In this document: one piece after another, positions 16,798-25,709 of the stretch
Position numbering within the stretch: the first letter of the stretch is position 1
How the letters are laid out: each line of letters starts with the position of its first letter
NCBI GenBank assembly: GCA_947500825.1
Contig: CANMTR010000007.1
Coordinates: 1-64,000 of the forward strand
DNA length: 64,000 bases
DNA from: an uncultured Paracoccaceae bacterium
GTDB taxonomy: Bacteria > Pseudomonadota > Alphaproteobacteria > Rhodobacterales > Rhodobacteraceae
Direction of reading: 5' to 3'
Notes under the pieces: model-generated
What the model saw: only the letters and a program-made list of their open reading frames with translations
Database searches by the model: none
What the model was told of the DNA's origin: nothing
Position numbers and translations under genes: made by a program

Positions 16798-17802
16798 ATG
16801 GCCAAGGACGAGGCGCATCGCTCCACCACGATCGCCGACGTGGCCAGGATCGCGGGCGTTTCCACGGCGACCGTCAGCCGGACCCTCTCCAATCCCGGCA
16901 TGGTGTCGGAGGGGACGCGCGCCGCCGTCCTGTCGGCGGTCGAGAAGACGGGGTATTCCGCCAACGTTCTCGCGCGCAATCTGCGTCGGCGCCGCACCGG
17001 CGGGGTGCTGGCGCTGGCGCCGAACATCGCCAACCCGTTCTTTTCCGAGATCCTGGCGGGCATGTCAGACGTGCTCGACGCGGCGGGGCTCAATCTCCTC
17101 GTCGCCGATACCCATATCGGCGAGCGCGGTCGCCAGCGGCTCGTGGAATATGCCGACCGCTCCCGCGCCGACGGACTTCTGGTGCTCGACGGCGAGCTCG
17201 ACAAGACACTGGCGGAGCGGCCCCAGTGCCCGCCGGTGGTACAGGTCTGCGAAGTGGTCGTCGGGCTCGACGCCCCGCGGGTGGTGGCCGACAATGCCGG
17301 CGGTGCGGCGGACGCCGTGGCGCACCTCGTCGGGCGCGGCCATGCCCGGATCGGCCGGGTGACGGGGCCCGCCGCAAACAGCCTGACACGGGGGCGCGAC
17401 TCGGGCTTTCGCACCGCCATGAGCGCATCGGGGCTCGAGATCCGCCCCGAGTGGTGCATCGAGGGCGACTTCTCCTTCGGCGCCGGCCATGCCGCCGCCC
17501 GGCACGTCCTCTCCCTGCCGGACCGCCCCAGCGCGATGTTCTGCGACAACGACGAGATGGCCTGCGGTCTGATCAGCGCGTTCCAGCGCGCGGGCCTCGA
17601 CGTTCCGACAGACATGGCCGTGGTGGGCTTCGACGACATCGAACTCTCGCGCCACCTCACCCCTGCCCTGACCACGATCCGCCAGCCCCGTCGCCAGATC
17701 GGTCGCGACGCGGCAAGCATGCTCCTCGACCGCCTCGACGGCCGCCGCGACGCGATGGAGGAGACAGTCCCGGTGGAGCTCGTGGTACGTGACAGCGCGT
17801 AG
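16798..17802 (+). CDS. LacI-family transcriptional regulator
   Basis: A 334-residue repressor. The N-terminal helix-turn-helix reads TIADVARIAGVSTATVSRTLSNP, with the recognition helix followed by the hinge LARNLRRRRTGG. The periplasmic-binding-protein-like effector domain has ANPFFSEILAGM, ARPC-type pocket strands, MFCDNDEMACGLISAF and VVGFDDIELSRHLTPALTTIRQP. It is divergent from the sugar operon and has GGGAGG before its ATG. The operator at 16701 sits in its own promoter region, so autoregulation is likely. The inducer is expected to be the locus sugar or an intermediate. Confidence 0.92.
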   Translation: MAKDEAHRSTTIADVARIAGVSTATVSRTLSNPGMVSEGTRAAVLSAVEKTGYSANVLARNLRRRRTGGVLALAPNIANPFFSEILAGMSDVLDAAGLNLLVADTHIGERGRQRLVEYADRSRADGLLVLDGELDKTLAERPQCPPVVQVCEVVVGLDAPRVVADNAGGAADAVAHLVGRGHARIGRVTGPAANSLTRGRDSGFRTAMSASGLEIRPEWCIEGDFSFGAGHAAARHVLSLPDRPSAMFCDNDEMACGLISAFQRAGLDVPTDMAVVGFDDIELSRHLTPALTTIRQPRRQIGRDAASMLLDRLDGRRDAMEETVPVELVVRDSA

Positions 17803-17833
17803 GCTGACATGTTCGGGTGACGGAGGGGAATCT

Positions 17834-17907
17834 TGGAGGCGAGTACCGGAATCGAACCGGTGTACACGGATTTGCAATCCGCTGCGTAACCACTCCGCCA
17901 ACTCGCC
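17834..17907 (-). tRNA. tRNA-Cys (anticodon GCA)
   Basis: On the minus strand GGCGAGT pairs perfectly with ACTCGCC, the anticodon arm carries GCA, and the T-loop GTTCGATTC is canonical. Discriminator T and an encoded CCA complete a 74-base gene. It lies between the convergent lacI-type gene and the downstream side of trpE. Confidence 0.94.
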
Positions 17908-17964
17908 GAAGCACCGCGAGGGTTAGGGGCGCGCGGCTAAAGGGTCAAGCCGATTGTGGGTGGA

Positions 17965-19479
17965 TCAACCGTTTCCCCGGGGTCGGGCGAAGCGGGCCGC
18001 CTCCTCAGCGGCACGGCGCAGGGCGCGGGCCTTGTTGACCGTCTCCTGGTACTCAGATTCCGGGTCACTGTCGAAGACGACGCCGCCACCCGACTGGATA
18101 TGGAGCCGCCCGTCCTGAACCACCGCCGTGCGCAGGGCGATGCACATGTCCATGTCGCCCCCGGCGCTGAAATAGCCCAGCCCGCCCCCATAGACGCCGC
18201 GCTTCTCGGGCTCCAGCTCGTCGATGATCTCCATCGCGCGGACCTTCGGCGCGCCCGACACGGTTCCTGCAGGAAGGCCCGCCAGAAGCGCAGAGAGCGC
18301 GTCCTCGCCCTCGCGCAGTTCACCCACCACGTTCGAGACGATGTGCATGACGTGGGAATAGCGTTCGATCACGAACTCCTCGGTCGGGCGCACGGTGCCC
18401 ACGCGTGCCACGCGCCCCACGTCGTTACGGCCCAGATCGAGCAGCATAAGGTGCTCCGCGCGCTCCTTGGCGTCGCTCAGAAGCTCGGCCTCGTTGGCGC
18501 GGTCCTCCTCGGGCGTCGCACCTCGGGGGCGTGTGCCGGCAATGGGGCGGATGGTGATCTCGCCGCCCATCACGCGCACCAGGATCTCGGGGCTCGCCCC
18601 CACCACCTGAAAGCCGCCAAAGTTGAAGTAGAACATGAAGGGCGACGGGTTCGTCCTTCGCAACGAACGATAAAATGCGAACGGCGGCAGGGGGAAATCC
18701 TGGCTCCAGCGTTGCGACGGCACCACCTGGAAAATGTCGCCGGCGGCGATATACTCCTTCGCGCGCTCCACCGCGCGCAAGTAGTCGTCATGGGCGAAGT
18801 TGGAGACCGGCTCGGGGAGCGGCCCAGCCTCGCCCAAGTCGCGTGCCTCCGTCGGCGTGGCCCGGTCCAGGTCGCGCAGGGCGTCCATCACCCGTTCCGC
18901 CGCCTGGGCGTAGGCCGCGCGCGCCGTCAGGCCCTGTCCGGCCCAAGCCGGCGCGACCACCGTCACCTCCCCCTTCACCCCGTCGAGGACGGCCACAACC
19001 GAGGGACGCAGCATCAGCGCATCGGGCAAGCCCAGGGGATCGGGATTGACGTTAGGTAACTGCTCCACGAGGCGGATCATGTCGTAGCCCAGATAACCGA
19101 AGAGCCCCGCGGCCGACGCCGGCAGGTCGTCGGGCAGGTCGATCCGGCTCTCGGCCAGGATCTCGCGCAAGGTTTCCAGGGGGTGGCCCGACATCTCCTC
19201 GAAGGCGGTGTCGTCGAAGCGGGCCTGCCGGTTCACGCGCGAGGTCTCGCCGCGACATTCCCACACGAGATCGGGCTTCATCCCCACGATGGAATAACGC
19301 CCGCGCACCTCGCCGCCCGTGACCGATTCCAGCACGAACGTGTCGCGCCCGGCGCGGCCGAGCTTGAGCATCAGCGACACGGGCGTATCCAGGTCCGCCG
19401 CGATGCGGGCATGGACGACCTGGTTATGCCCCGCGTCGAACCCCTTCGCGAAGGTCGGGAAATCCGGGACGAGCTGCAT
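17965..19479 (-). CDS. trpE: anthranilate synthase component I
   Basis: A 504-residue chorismate-utilising enzyme that makes anthranilate for tryptophan with a glutamine amidotransferase partner. The chorismate-binding domain is complete: PSPFMFYFNF, PEILVR, IRPIAGTRPRG, LLSDAKERAEHLMLLDLGRNDVGR, SHVMHIVSNV, AGTVSGAPKVRAMEIIDELEP, YGGGLGYF and the C-terminal QSGGGVVFDSDPE. The N-terminal LESVTGGEVRGRYSIVG matches the Trp feedback region. The ATG overlaps the stop of the PpiD-like gene (TGATG). trpG, trpD and trpC do not follow in this window. Confidence 0.95.
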   Translation of the reverse strand: MQLVPDFPTFAKGFDAGHNQVVHARIAADLDTPVSLMLKLGRAGRDTFVLESVTGGEVRGRYSIVGMKPDLVWECRGETSRVNRQARFDDTAFEEMSGHPLETLREILAESRIDLPDDLPASAAGLFGYLGYDMIRLVEQLPNVNPDPLGLPDALMLRPSVVAVLDGVKGEVTVVAPAWAGQGLTARAAYAQAAERVMDALRDLDRATPTEARDLGEAGPLPEPVSNFAHDDYLRAVERAKEYIAAGDIFQVVPSQRWSQDFPLPPFAFYRSLRRTNPSPFMFYFNFGGFQVVGASPEILVRVMGGEITIRPIAGTRPRGATPEEDRANEAELLSDAKERAEHLMLLDLGRNDVGRVARVGTVRPTEEFVIERYSHVMHIVSNVVGELREGEDALSALLAGLPAGTVSGAPKVRAMEIIDELEPEKRGVYGGGLGYFSAGGDMDMCIALRTAVVQDGRLHIQSGGGVVFDSDPESEYQETVNKARALRRAAEEAARFARPRGNG

Positions 19480-21341
19480 CAGTTGAACTGCGACAGCACG
19501 GCGTTCACCGCCGACTGGTCGAGCGAGATGCCCTTCTGCGCCTCGATGGCTCGGGTGAAGGACTGGGTGATATCCTGGGCGATGCCCTGCCCCGCGGCCT
19601 GGCGCACGCCCTGCTTGACGGCTTGCGCCTCCTCGGTGGCCCCGCCGGGGACGGTCACCGCGTCCACCACGACGACCGCGGCACCGTCGGCGGTGGGCAC
19701 GACCTCGCCCGCGCCTTCCTCGGCCGCGAAGGCCGTGGTCACCAGATCGCCGGGGAGACCCTCCAGCGCCTCGTCGCGGAGCACGTCGCGCTCCTCGCGC
19801 AGGGTGCCGCCCACCTCCCCGGGTGCGGCGCCGTCGCGCAGACGCGCCAGCGCCTCCTCGGCGCGCGCGACCAGGCGCTCCTGCACGGCCTGCGCCGTCC
19901 AGCCCTGCACCACCTCGGCGCGCACCGCGTCCAGCGGTTGAAGCTCGGGTTCCAGCACGTCGTCGACGCGCAGCGCGAAGAGGCCGCCGTCGGACAGTTC
20001 CGCCACCTCGGGGAAATCCCCCGGCTGGGCCTGGAGGGCGGCGGCACGGAACGCCTCGTAGGCATCGATGTCGGCGCCCGCGGCGCTGGCCTCGCCGGGG
20101 CTCCACACGGTCTCGCCCAGTGACATGCCCGTTTCCTCGGCGATCTCCTCGAGCGTGGCGCCGCCCGCGAGCAGGTCGGCCACCGGCTCGCGCATGTCGC
20201 CGAGTTCCCGGCGCGCAGCGCTGGTGGCGTATTCGTCGCGCAACTCTTCACGCGCCTCCTCGAACGGCGTGGTCTGCGCCGACAGGATCGCGTTCACGCG
20301 GTAGAGGGCAGGGCCGAGGGACGTCTCCACCGGTCCGGCGATCCCAGGCTCGTCGAGCGCGAAGACGGCCTCCCCGGCGGCAGCCAGATCCGCGCGCGAG
20401 CGGGTGCCCAGGTCCACGTCGGCGGCCTCGAGCCCGCGATCGGCCACGAGGGTGTCGAACTCGGTCTCGCCGTCTTCGAGCGCGGTCAGCGCCGCCTCCG
20501 CCGCCGCCGTGTCGGGGAAGACAAGCCGTTCGACGAGGCGCCGTTCGGGCTGGTCGTACTGGTCGGACCGCTCCTCGTAGAGACGGCGGAGTGCCTCTTC
20601 GTCCACCTCGACCGCGTCGGTCAGCATCTCGGGCGTGGCCCAGGCATAGGTGATGCGCTTGCGCCGCGGCAGGGTGAAGGCGTCCTCGTTGGCCTCGTAA
20701 TAGGCCGTAAGCTCCTCCTGGCCGGGCTCGGGCACCTCCTCGTCCAGGGCGTCGGGGCCGAAGGTGACCACGGTCAGGTCGCGCATCTGCCGGGCATAGT
20801 CGTAAAGCGTGTCGACGAAGGTGCCCGGCGGCTGAACGCCCGCCACCAGCGCGCCCTGCAGGATCGAGCGCGAGGTCTCCTCGCGCAGCTGCTCCTCGAA
20901 CTCGGCCGGCGACAGGCCCACGCGATCCAGCGCGAAGGAGTAGGCCTCGCGGTCGAAGGACCCGTCCATCCCCTCGAAGGCGGGGATCTGCCGGATCTGC
21001 TCTGCGACCTCGGCGTCGCCCACCGACAGGCCCAGATCGCTGGCCTCGTCCTCCAGCGCCGCGAGCGATACGAGCCGCTGCAGCACCACACGGTCGATGC
21101 CGCGCTCGCGCACCTGGGCGATGGGGAGCCGCTCGCCCGTCTCCGCCTCGATGGCCGAGATCTCCTGTTCCAGGGCGCGGGCATAGCGGTCGAGGCCGAT
21201 CTCGGTATCGCCGACCCGACCCACGACCTGGGTCGAGCCGCCGAAGTTGGTTGCCCCGAACCCGGCGAGGCCGACGATCAGGAGCAGCAGGACCACATAG
21301 ACGACGGCCTTGCTGATCGGGTTCTTGGCGCCCTTCGCCAT
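19479..21341 (-). CDS. SurA/PpiD-type peptidylprolyl isomerase, membrane-anchored
   Basis: A 620-residue periplasmic folding factor. One N-terminal transmembrane anchor (about residues 12-31, AVVYVVLLLLIVGLAGFG) is followed by a SurA_N-like chaperone region and a parvulin-like domain. The PpiD pattern ends in a long acidic C-terminal region with repeated parvulin-like strands. It probably helps outer-membrane proteins fold at the periplasmic side of the inner membrane. It precedes trpE with one-base overlap, an arrangement without obvious functional logic. Catalytic parvulin residues are not clearly conserved, so it may act mainly as a chaperone. Confidence 0.85.
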   Translation of the reverse strand: MAKGAKNPISKAVVYVVLLLLIVGLAGFGATNFGGSTQVVGRVGDTEIGLDRYARALEQEISAIEAETGERLPIAQVRERGIDRVVLQRLVSLAALEDEASDLGLSVGDAEVAEQIRQIPAFEGMDGSFDREAYSFALDRVGLSPAEFEEQLREETSRSILQGALVAGVQPPGTFVDTLYDYARQMRDLTVVTFGPDALDEEVPEPGQEELTAYYEANEDAFTLPRRKRITYAWATPEMLTDAVEVDEEALRRLYEERSDQYDQPERRLVERLVFPDTAAAEAALTALEDGETEFDTLVADRGLEAADVDLGTRSRADLAAAGEAVFALDEPGIAGPVETSLGPALYRVNAILSAQTTPFEEAREELRDEYATSAARRELGDMREPVADLLAGGATLEEIAEETGMSLGETVWSPGEASAAGADIDAYEAFRAAALQAQPGDFPEVAELSDGGLFALRVDDVLEPELQPLDAVRAEVVQGWTAQAVQERLVARAEEALARLRDGAAPGEVGGTLREERDVLRDEALEGLPGDLVTTAFAAEEGAGEVVPTADGAAVVVVDAVTVPGGATEEAQAVKQGVRQAAGQGIAQDITQSFTRAIEAQKGISLDQSAVNAVLSQFN

Positions 21342-21399
21342 GGCGGGATCCTCCGGCGGGAAAACGTCCCGGCGGGTGTAGGCGAAGGGGCGGGTCGCC

Positions 21400-21954
21400 T
21401 CAAGGGATGATGCGCGTGTACTTCGTCCCCGCCAAGGACGCGCCTGCCAGGAGGCCCGCCTGCCCGAACACGACCCCGATCACCGGCGAAAGCTGCGTGA
21501 CAGTGGAGGCCGAGAGGTTCGCGCCGCGATCGTTCAACGCGTATTCGATGTCGGCGCCGGCCGTCCAGCCCGGCGAGGTGCGGAAGTCGTAGAGCGCGTC
21601 GTTGGTCATGAAGTAGAGCACGTGGGCATATTGCTGCGCGCCCAGCTGGAAGCCCAGGCTCGCCTGCGCGGCCGAATAGTAATCGATCGTCGCCCCGTCC
21701 ACGAGGAGCGCGCCGCGCCCGAACGCGCCGCCCGCGCCCAGCGCCGCCTTGGTCATCAGCGGCATGACGAGGGTGCCGGCCGCCTTGTCGTCGAGTTGCG
21801 CGGTCGAAGGGTAGGCCGAGTGGAGGTAGGACTGGGTGGAGGCCACGCGGGCGTCGATCGTGGCCGCGCCGTTCGACCCGATGCCGTTGGCGCAGCCCGC
21901 CAGGGCCGTCCCGCCCGCACCGAGGAGGAGGCCGCGCCTCGTGAGCTTCGTCAT
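21400..21954 (-). CDS. SYLF/Ysc84-domain lipoprotein
   Basis: A 184-residue protein starting MTKLTRRGLLLGAGGTALAGC, which combines a twin-arginine motif with a lipobox (LAGC), so it is probably a Tat-exported lipoprotein. The remainder matches the SYLF (Ysc84) lipid-binding domain: KAAGTLVMPLMTKAALGAGGAFGRGALLV, IDYYSAAQASLGFQLG and the glycine-rich C-terminal GVVFGQAGLLAGASLAG. Members bind lipids, with roles mostly unassigned in bacteria. AAGGA lies seven bases before the ATG; the longer in-frame start at 22044 lacks a signal. Confidence 0.8.
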   Translation of the reverse strand: MTKLTRRGLLLGAGGTALAGCANGIGSNGAATIDARVASTQSYLHSAYPSTAQLDDKAAGTLVMPLMTKAALGAGGAFGRGALLVDGATIDYYSAAQASLGFQLGAQQYAHVLYFMTNDALYDFRTSPGWTAGADIEYALNDRGANLSASTVTQLSPVIGVVFGQAGLLAGASLAGTKYTRIIP

Positions 21955-22062
21955 GGAAATATCCTTTGCACTGCCGATTGCCGTCGAACGGCCTGTCCCG
22001 ACCGTTTCGGCGTTAACCTTATCCCGGCCGCGCGGGGCTGTCATCCTCGGGCTGGCGCCCGC

Positions 22063-22941
22063 TTAGTCCCCGGACAGCTTCCGCAGCCGCGCCAGCAGGG
22101 CGGAGGTGTCCCAGCGGCCGCCCCCCATGGCCTGCACATCCTTGTAGTATTGGTCCACCAGCGCCGTGACGGGCAGGGGCGCGCCGATCTCGTCACCCGT
22201 CCTGAGGCAGATGCCAAGGTCCTTGCGCATCCAGTCGACCGCGAAGCCATGGTCGAACGCGCCGTCGAGCATGGTCTCGAAGCGGTTGTCCATCTGCCAC
22301 GACCCGGCCGCGCCCTGGCTGATCACCTCCACCACCGCCCGGCCGTCAAGGCCCGACTTCTCGGCGAAGTTGAGGGCCTCCGACAGGCCCTGGACGAGCC
22401 CGGCGATGGCGATCTGGTTGCACATCTTGGTGGTCTGGCCCGCGCCCGTGTCGCCGATGCGGCGGCAGATCTTGGCGTAGCACTCCATCACCCCGAGCGC
22501 CGTATCGAAGGCCTCCTGGGGGCCACCGCACATGATCGACAGGGCGCCTTTCTCCGCTCCGGCCTGGCCGCCCGATATGGGCGCGTCCACGTAGGACACA
22601 CCCTGCCCCTCGGCGGCCTCGGCCATCTCGCGCGTCACCGCCGCCGAGACGGTCGTGTGGTCGACGAAGATCGCGCCCTTTGCCATCCCGGCGAAGGCGC
22701 CGTCCCCGCCCAGACAGACCTCGCGCAGGTCGTCGTCGTTGCCCACGCAGGCGAAGACGATGGCCGCTCCCGCCGCGGCCTCGGCCGGCGTCGGCGCGAA
22801 GGCGCCGCCATGCTCGTCCGTCCAGGCCCACGCCTTCGACCCGGTGCGGTTGTAGACGGTCACCTCGTGCCCCGCCGCCTTCAGGTGGCCCGCCATGGGA
22901 TACCCCATCACGCCCAACCCCAGGAACGTCACCTGCGCCAT
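22063..22941 (-). CDS. NAD(P)-dependent reductase, 3-hydroxyisobutyrate dehydrogenase family
   Basis: A 292-residue beta-hydroxyacid dehydrogenase. Motifs are the nucleotide fold FLGLGVMGYPMAGHL, YNRT, the substrate-binding VDAPISGGQAGAEKGALSIMCGG, and the catalytic-lysine segment GAGQTTKMCNQ (Lys about residue 172). It reduces a short semialdehyde such as tartronate semialdehyde or oxidises 3-hydroxyisobutyrate; which one cannot be told. It is divergent from the penicillin acylase gene and not near a glyoxylate or valine operon. Confidence 0.88.
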   Translation of the reverse strand: MAQVTFLGLGVMGYPMAGHLKAAGHEVTVYNRTGSKAWAWTDEHGGAFAPTPAEAAAGAAIVFACVGNDDDLREVCLGGDGAFAGMAKGAIFVDHTTVSAAVTREMAEAAEGQGVSYVDAPISGGQAGAEKGALSIMCGGPQEAFDTALGVMECYAKICRRIGDTGAGQTTKMCNQIAIAGLVQGLSEALNFAEKSGLDGRAVVEVISQGAAGSWQMDNRFETMLDGAFDHGFAVDWMRKDLGICLRTGDEIGAPLPVTALVDQYYKDVQAMGGGRWDTSALLARLRKLSGD

Positions 22942-23019
22942 GCCTTCACCTCTGCTGTCCGAACGTCTAGGGCTGGTCCTAATCCCGCCGCCGCGCCGGT
23001 CAACCGCCCAGAGGGTCCC

Positions 23020-25506
23020 ATGGCCACCACGTTCCGCTGGCTCCTGCGCCTCTTCCTCGCCCTCGCGGCCCTGGCCGCCCTCGTGCTCCTGGCGGCCTAC
23101 TGGTTCCTGACGCGCAGCCTGCCGGACCCGGACGCCCGCGTGGAGGTCCCCGGTATCTCCGCCCCCGTGGAGATCGTGCGCGACACCTCGAACATCCCCC
23201 ACATCTTCGGCGAGACGGACGCCGACGTGTTCCACGCCCTGGGCTTCGCCCACGCCCAGGACAGGCTGTGGCAGATGACCCTTCTGCGCCGCACCGTGCA
23301 GGGGCGCCTGAGCGAGATCTTCGGGGCCCGCACCGTGGGCACCGACGAACTCATGCGCCGGCTCGACCTCGCCGGCCTCGCAGCGAGATCCGTCGAGGAT
23401 CAGGACGCGCCGACGATGACGGCCCTGCGCGCCTATGCGGCCGGGGTCAACGCCCGCATCGCCCAGGTGAACCGCGAGGGGCTGGGCCGCGGCGCGCCCG
23501 AGTTCTGGCTGTTCCCGCCCGAGATCGCGCCGTGGCGGCCCGAAGACAGCATCGCGCTGATCAAGCTCATGGCGCTCCAGCTCGCCTCCCACGCCTCCGA
23601 GGAGGTGCTCCGCGCCCGGACCTCCCTCGCGCTCGAGGACGACGACCTCCTGGCCGACATCCTCCCCGATGCCCCCGGGGACGGGATCGCCGCCCTGCCC
23701 GACTACGCCGCCCTCGTCCCCGGCGCCGAGGGCGCGCCGCGGTTGGCCGCCGCGCCGGGCGACATGCTCTCGCCCGTCTCGCCGCGGGGCCTCGGCGGGG
23801 CCTCGAACGCCTGGGCCGCGGCGCCCTCGCGCTCGGCGGCGGGGGGCACGCTCCTGGCCAACGACCCCCATCTCGACCTGACAGCGCCCTCGATCTGGTA
23901 TTTGGCGCGGCTCGAGCTGTCCTCGGGCGGGGTGATCGGCGCCACCCTCCCCGGGATGCCGGTGGTCCTTCTGGGCCGCTCGGCGGAGCTAGGCTGGGGT
24001 CTGACCTCCTCTTACGCCGACGACATGGACGTCCACATCGAGCGGCTGGACGAGGACGACCCCGAAAGCGTGCTGACCCCCGCGGGCCCGCGCCCCCTCG
24101 TCTCGCGCACCTCCGTCGTCGAGGTGAAGGACGCGCAGGACGTCACCCTGACCCTGCGCTGGTCCGAGAACGGCCCCGTCCTGCCGGGGCGGCACTGGAA
24201 CCTCGGCACCATCACGCCACCCGGCCACGTGGCCTCCCTGTCCTGGACGGCCCTGTCGCCCAACGACACGTCGCTGACCGCCGCGCTGCGGCTGATGCGC
24301 GCCAAGAGCGTCGAGGAGGGGATCGCCGCCGCCGAGGGCTTCCTCGCCCCGTCCCAGAACCTGATGCTGGCCGACGGCACCTCCATCGCCATGAAGACCA
24401 TCGGCGCCCTGCCCCGGCGCGACCCGGCCCACCAGTCCAGGGGGCGTCTGCCCACCCCCGGCTGGCTGGCGCGCAACCGCTGGGACGGGCGGCTGCCCTA
24501 CGAGGACAACCCCGAATTCGTCGATCCCGAGGGGGGCATCCTGGGCAATACCAACAACAAGATCCTCGACCGGCCCTTCCCCGACCACGTCTCCTACCAC
24601 TGGGGCGACACCCAGCGCATCCGGCGCTGGCGCCGGTTGATGCAGGGCCGCGAGGTCCATACCCGCGAAAGCTTCATGGAGGCGCAGCTCGACACCGTCA
24701 GCATCACCGCGCGGTCGCTCCTGCCGCTGGTGGGCGCCGATCTGTGGTTCACCGGCGAGGCCGCGCCCGAGGGGACCCCCGAGCGCCTGCGCCAGCGTGC
24801 CCTCGGCCTTCTGGCGAGCTGGAACGGCGAGATGAGCGAGCACCTTCCGGAGCCGCTGATCTACGCCACCTGGATGCGCAAGCTTCAGACCCGGCTGATC
24901 CGCGACGAGTTGGGACCCCTGGCCGACGAGTTTCGCCACCTGCAGCCGGTCTTCGTCGAGCGGGTGTTCCGCGATGTCGACGGCGCGTCGAAGTGGTGCG
25001 ACGTGACGCGCTCCGCCCGGACGGAGACCTGCGCCGAGATCGCCCGCCTCGCCCTGGACGACGCCCTGGTGGACATCACCGAGCGCTACGGCGACACGCT
25101 CGAATCACTGCGCTGGGGCGACGCCCACGAGGCCCTGCACGACCATCCCGTGCTGGGCGAGGCTCCGGGCCTGGGCTGGCTCGTCAACATCCGGCAATCG
25201 GTGAGCGGCGGCGACAACACCCTCCTGCGCGGCGTGACGCGCGGCACCGGGCCGGACCCGTTCGTCAACGTCGCAGGCGCGGGCTACCGCGGCATCTACG
25301 ATTTCGCGGACCCGGATTCGTCGGTCTTCGTCATCGCCACCGGCCAGTCGGGCCATCCGCTCAGCCGCCATTACGACGATCTCGGCGAACTGTGGCGGCG
25401 GGGAGAATACGTGCCCATGACGCTCGACCCCGAGCTCGCCCGCGCCGGCGCCCTGGGGGTGACGACCCTCCTGCCGGCCGGGGGCGGAACCGACGCTGCC
25501 GAGTGA
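23020..25506 (+). CDS. penicillin acylase family protein (Ntn hydrolase)
   Basis: An 828-residue self-processing amidase. An N-terminal hydrophobic segment (about 8-30) suggests export or anchoring. The alpha chain carries DTSNIPHIFGETDADVF and GFAHAQDRLWQM. The predicted autoprocessing nucleophile is the Ser of LGGASNAW (about residue 267), followed by LLANDPHL. The beta chain shows GTNNKILDR-like NTNNK and the His-rich end ATGQSGHPLSRHYDD. Homologues cleave penicillins or acyl-homoserine lactones; a role in signal quenching is possible but not shown. An intrinsic terminator follows. The chosen start lies just before the hydrophobic segment. Confidence 0.88.
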   Translation: MATTFRWLLRLFLALAALAALVLLAAYWFLTRSLPDPDARVEVPGISAPVEIVRDTSNIPHIFGETDADVFHALGFAHAQDRLWQMTLLRRTVQGRLSEIFGARTVGTDELMRRLDLAGLAARSVEDQDAPTMTALRAYAAGVNARIAQVNREGLGRGAPEFWLFPPEIAPWRPEDSIALIKLMALQLASHASEEVLRARTSLALEDDDLLADILPDAPGDGIAALPDYAALVPGAEGAPRLAAAPGDMLSPVSPRGLGGASNAWAAAPSRSAAGGTLLANDPHLDLTAPSIWYLARLELSSGGVIGATLPGMPVVLLGRSAELGWGLTSSYADDMDVHIERLDEDDPESVLTPAGPRPLVSRTSVVEVKDAQDVTLTLRWSENGPVLPGRHWNLGTITPPGHVASLSWTALSPNDTSLTAALRLMRAKSVEEGIAAAEGFLAPSQNLMLADGTSIAMKTIGALPRRDPAHQSRGRLPTPGWLARNRWDGRLPYEDNPEFVDPEGGILGNTNNKILDRPFPDHVSYHWGDTQRIRRWRRLMQGREVHTRESFMEAQLDTVSITARSLLPLVGADLWFTGEAAPEGTPERLRQRALGLLASWNGEMSEHLPEPLIYATWMRKLQTRLIRDELGPLADEFRHLQPVFVERVFRDVDGASKWCDVTRSARTETCAEIARLALDDALVDITERYGDTLESLRWGDAHEALHDHPVLGEAPGLGWLVNIRQSVSGGDNTLLRGVTRGTGPDPFVNVAGAGYRGIYDFADPDSSVFVIATGQSGHPLSRHYDDLGELWRRGEYVPMTLDPELARAGALGVTTLLPAGGGTDAAE

Positions 25507-25590
25507 CGCCCGCTTGACCCCGTCGGCCGTCCGCCGTAGCTTTACCGCAATCACAAAGACCGGCCAGTCCCTCAGGGAGAGGACACCAGA

Positions 25591-25617
25591 AAGGGACCCC
25601 GCAAGGGGTCCTTTTCT
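25591..25617 (+). terminator. intrinsic terminator after penicillin acylase
   Basis: A GGACCCC/GGGGTCC stem (25594-25600 with 25605-25611) with a GCAA loop is followed by CTTTTCTC. It lies about 85 bases after the stop. Confidence 0.85.
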
Positions 25618-25709
25618 CGTTCGAGGGGAGTCAAATCGCGCCTGACAGGCTCGGCGCGACCTGCTAAGGCGCGAACGGAACCGAAAGAAATTGCAGGTGA
25701 ACCGCGCCG

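Noticed and set aside
21622-23019. Long N-terminal extension of the penicillin acylase frame
   Set aside because: It is antisense to the reductase and SYLF genes. The real start at 23020 is followed at once by the hydrophobic leader and acylase motifs.
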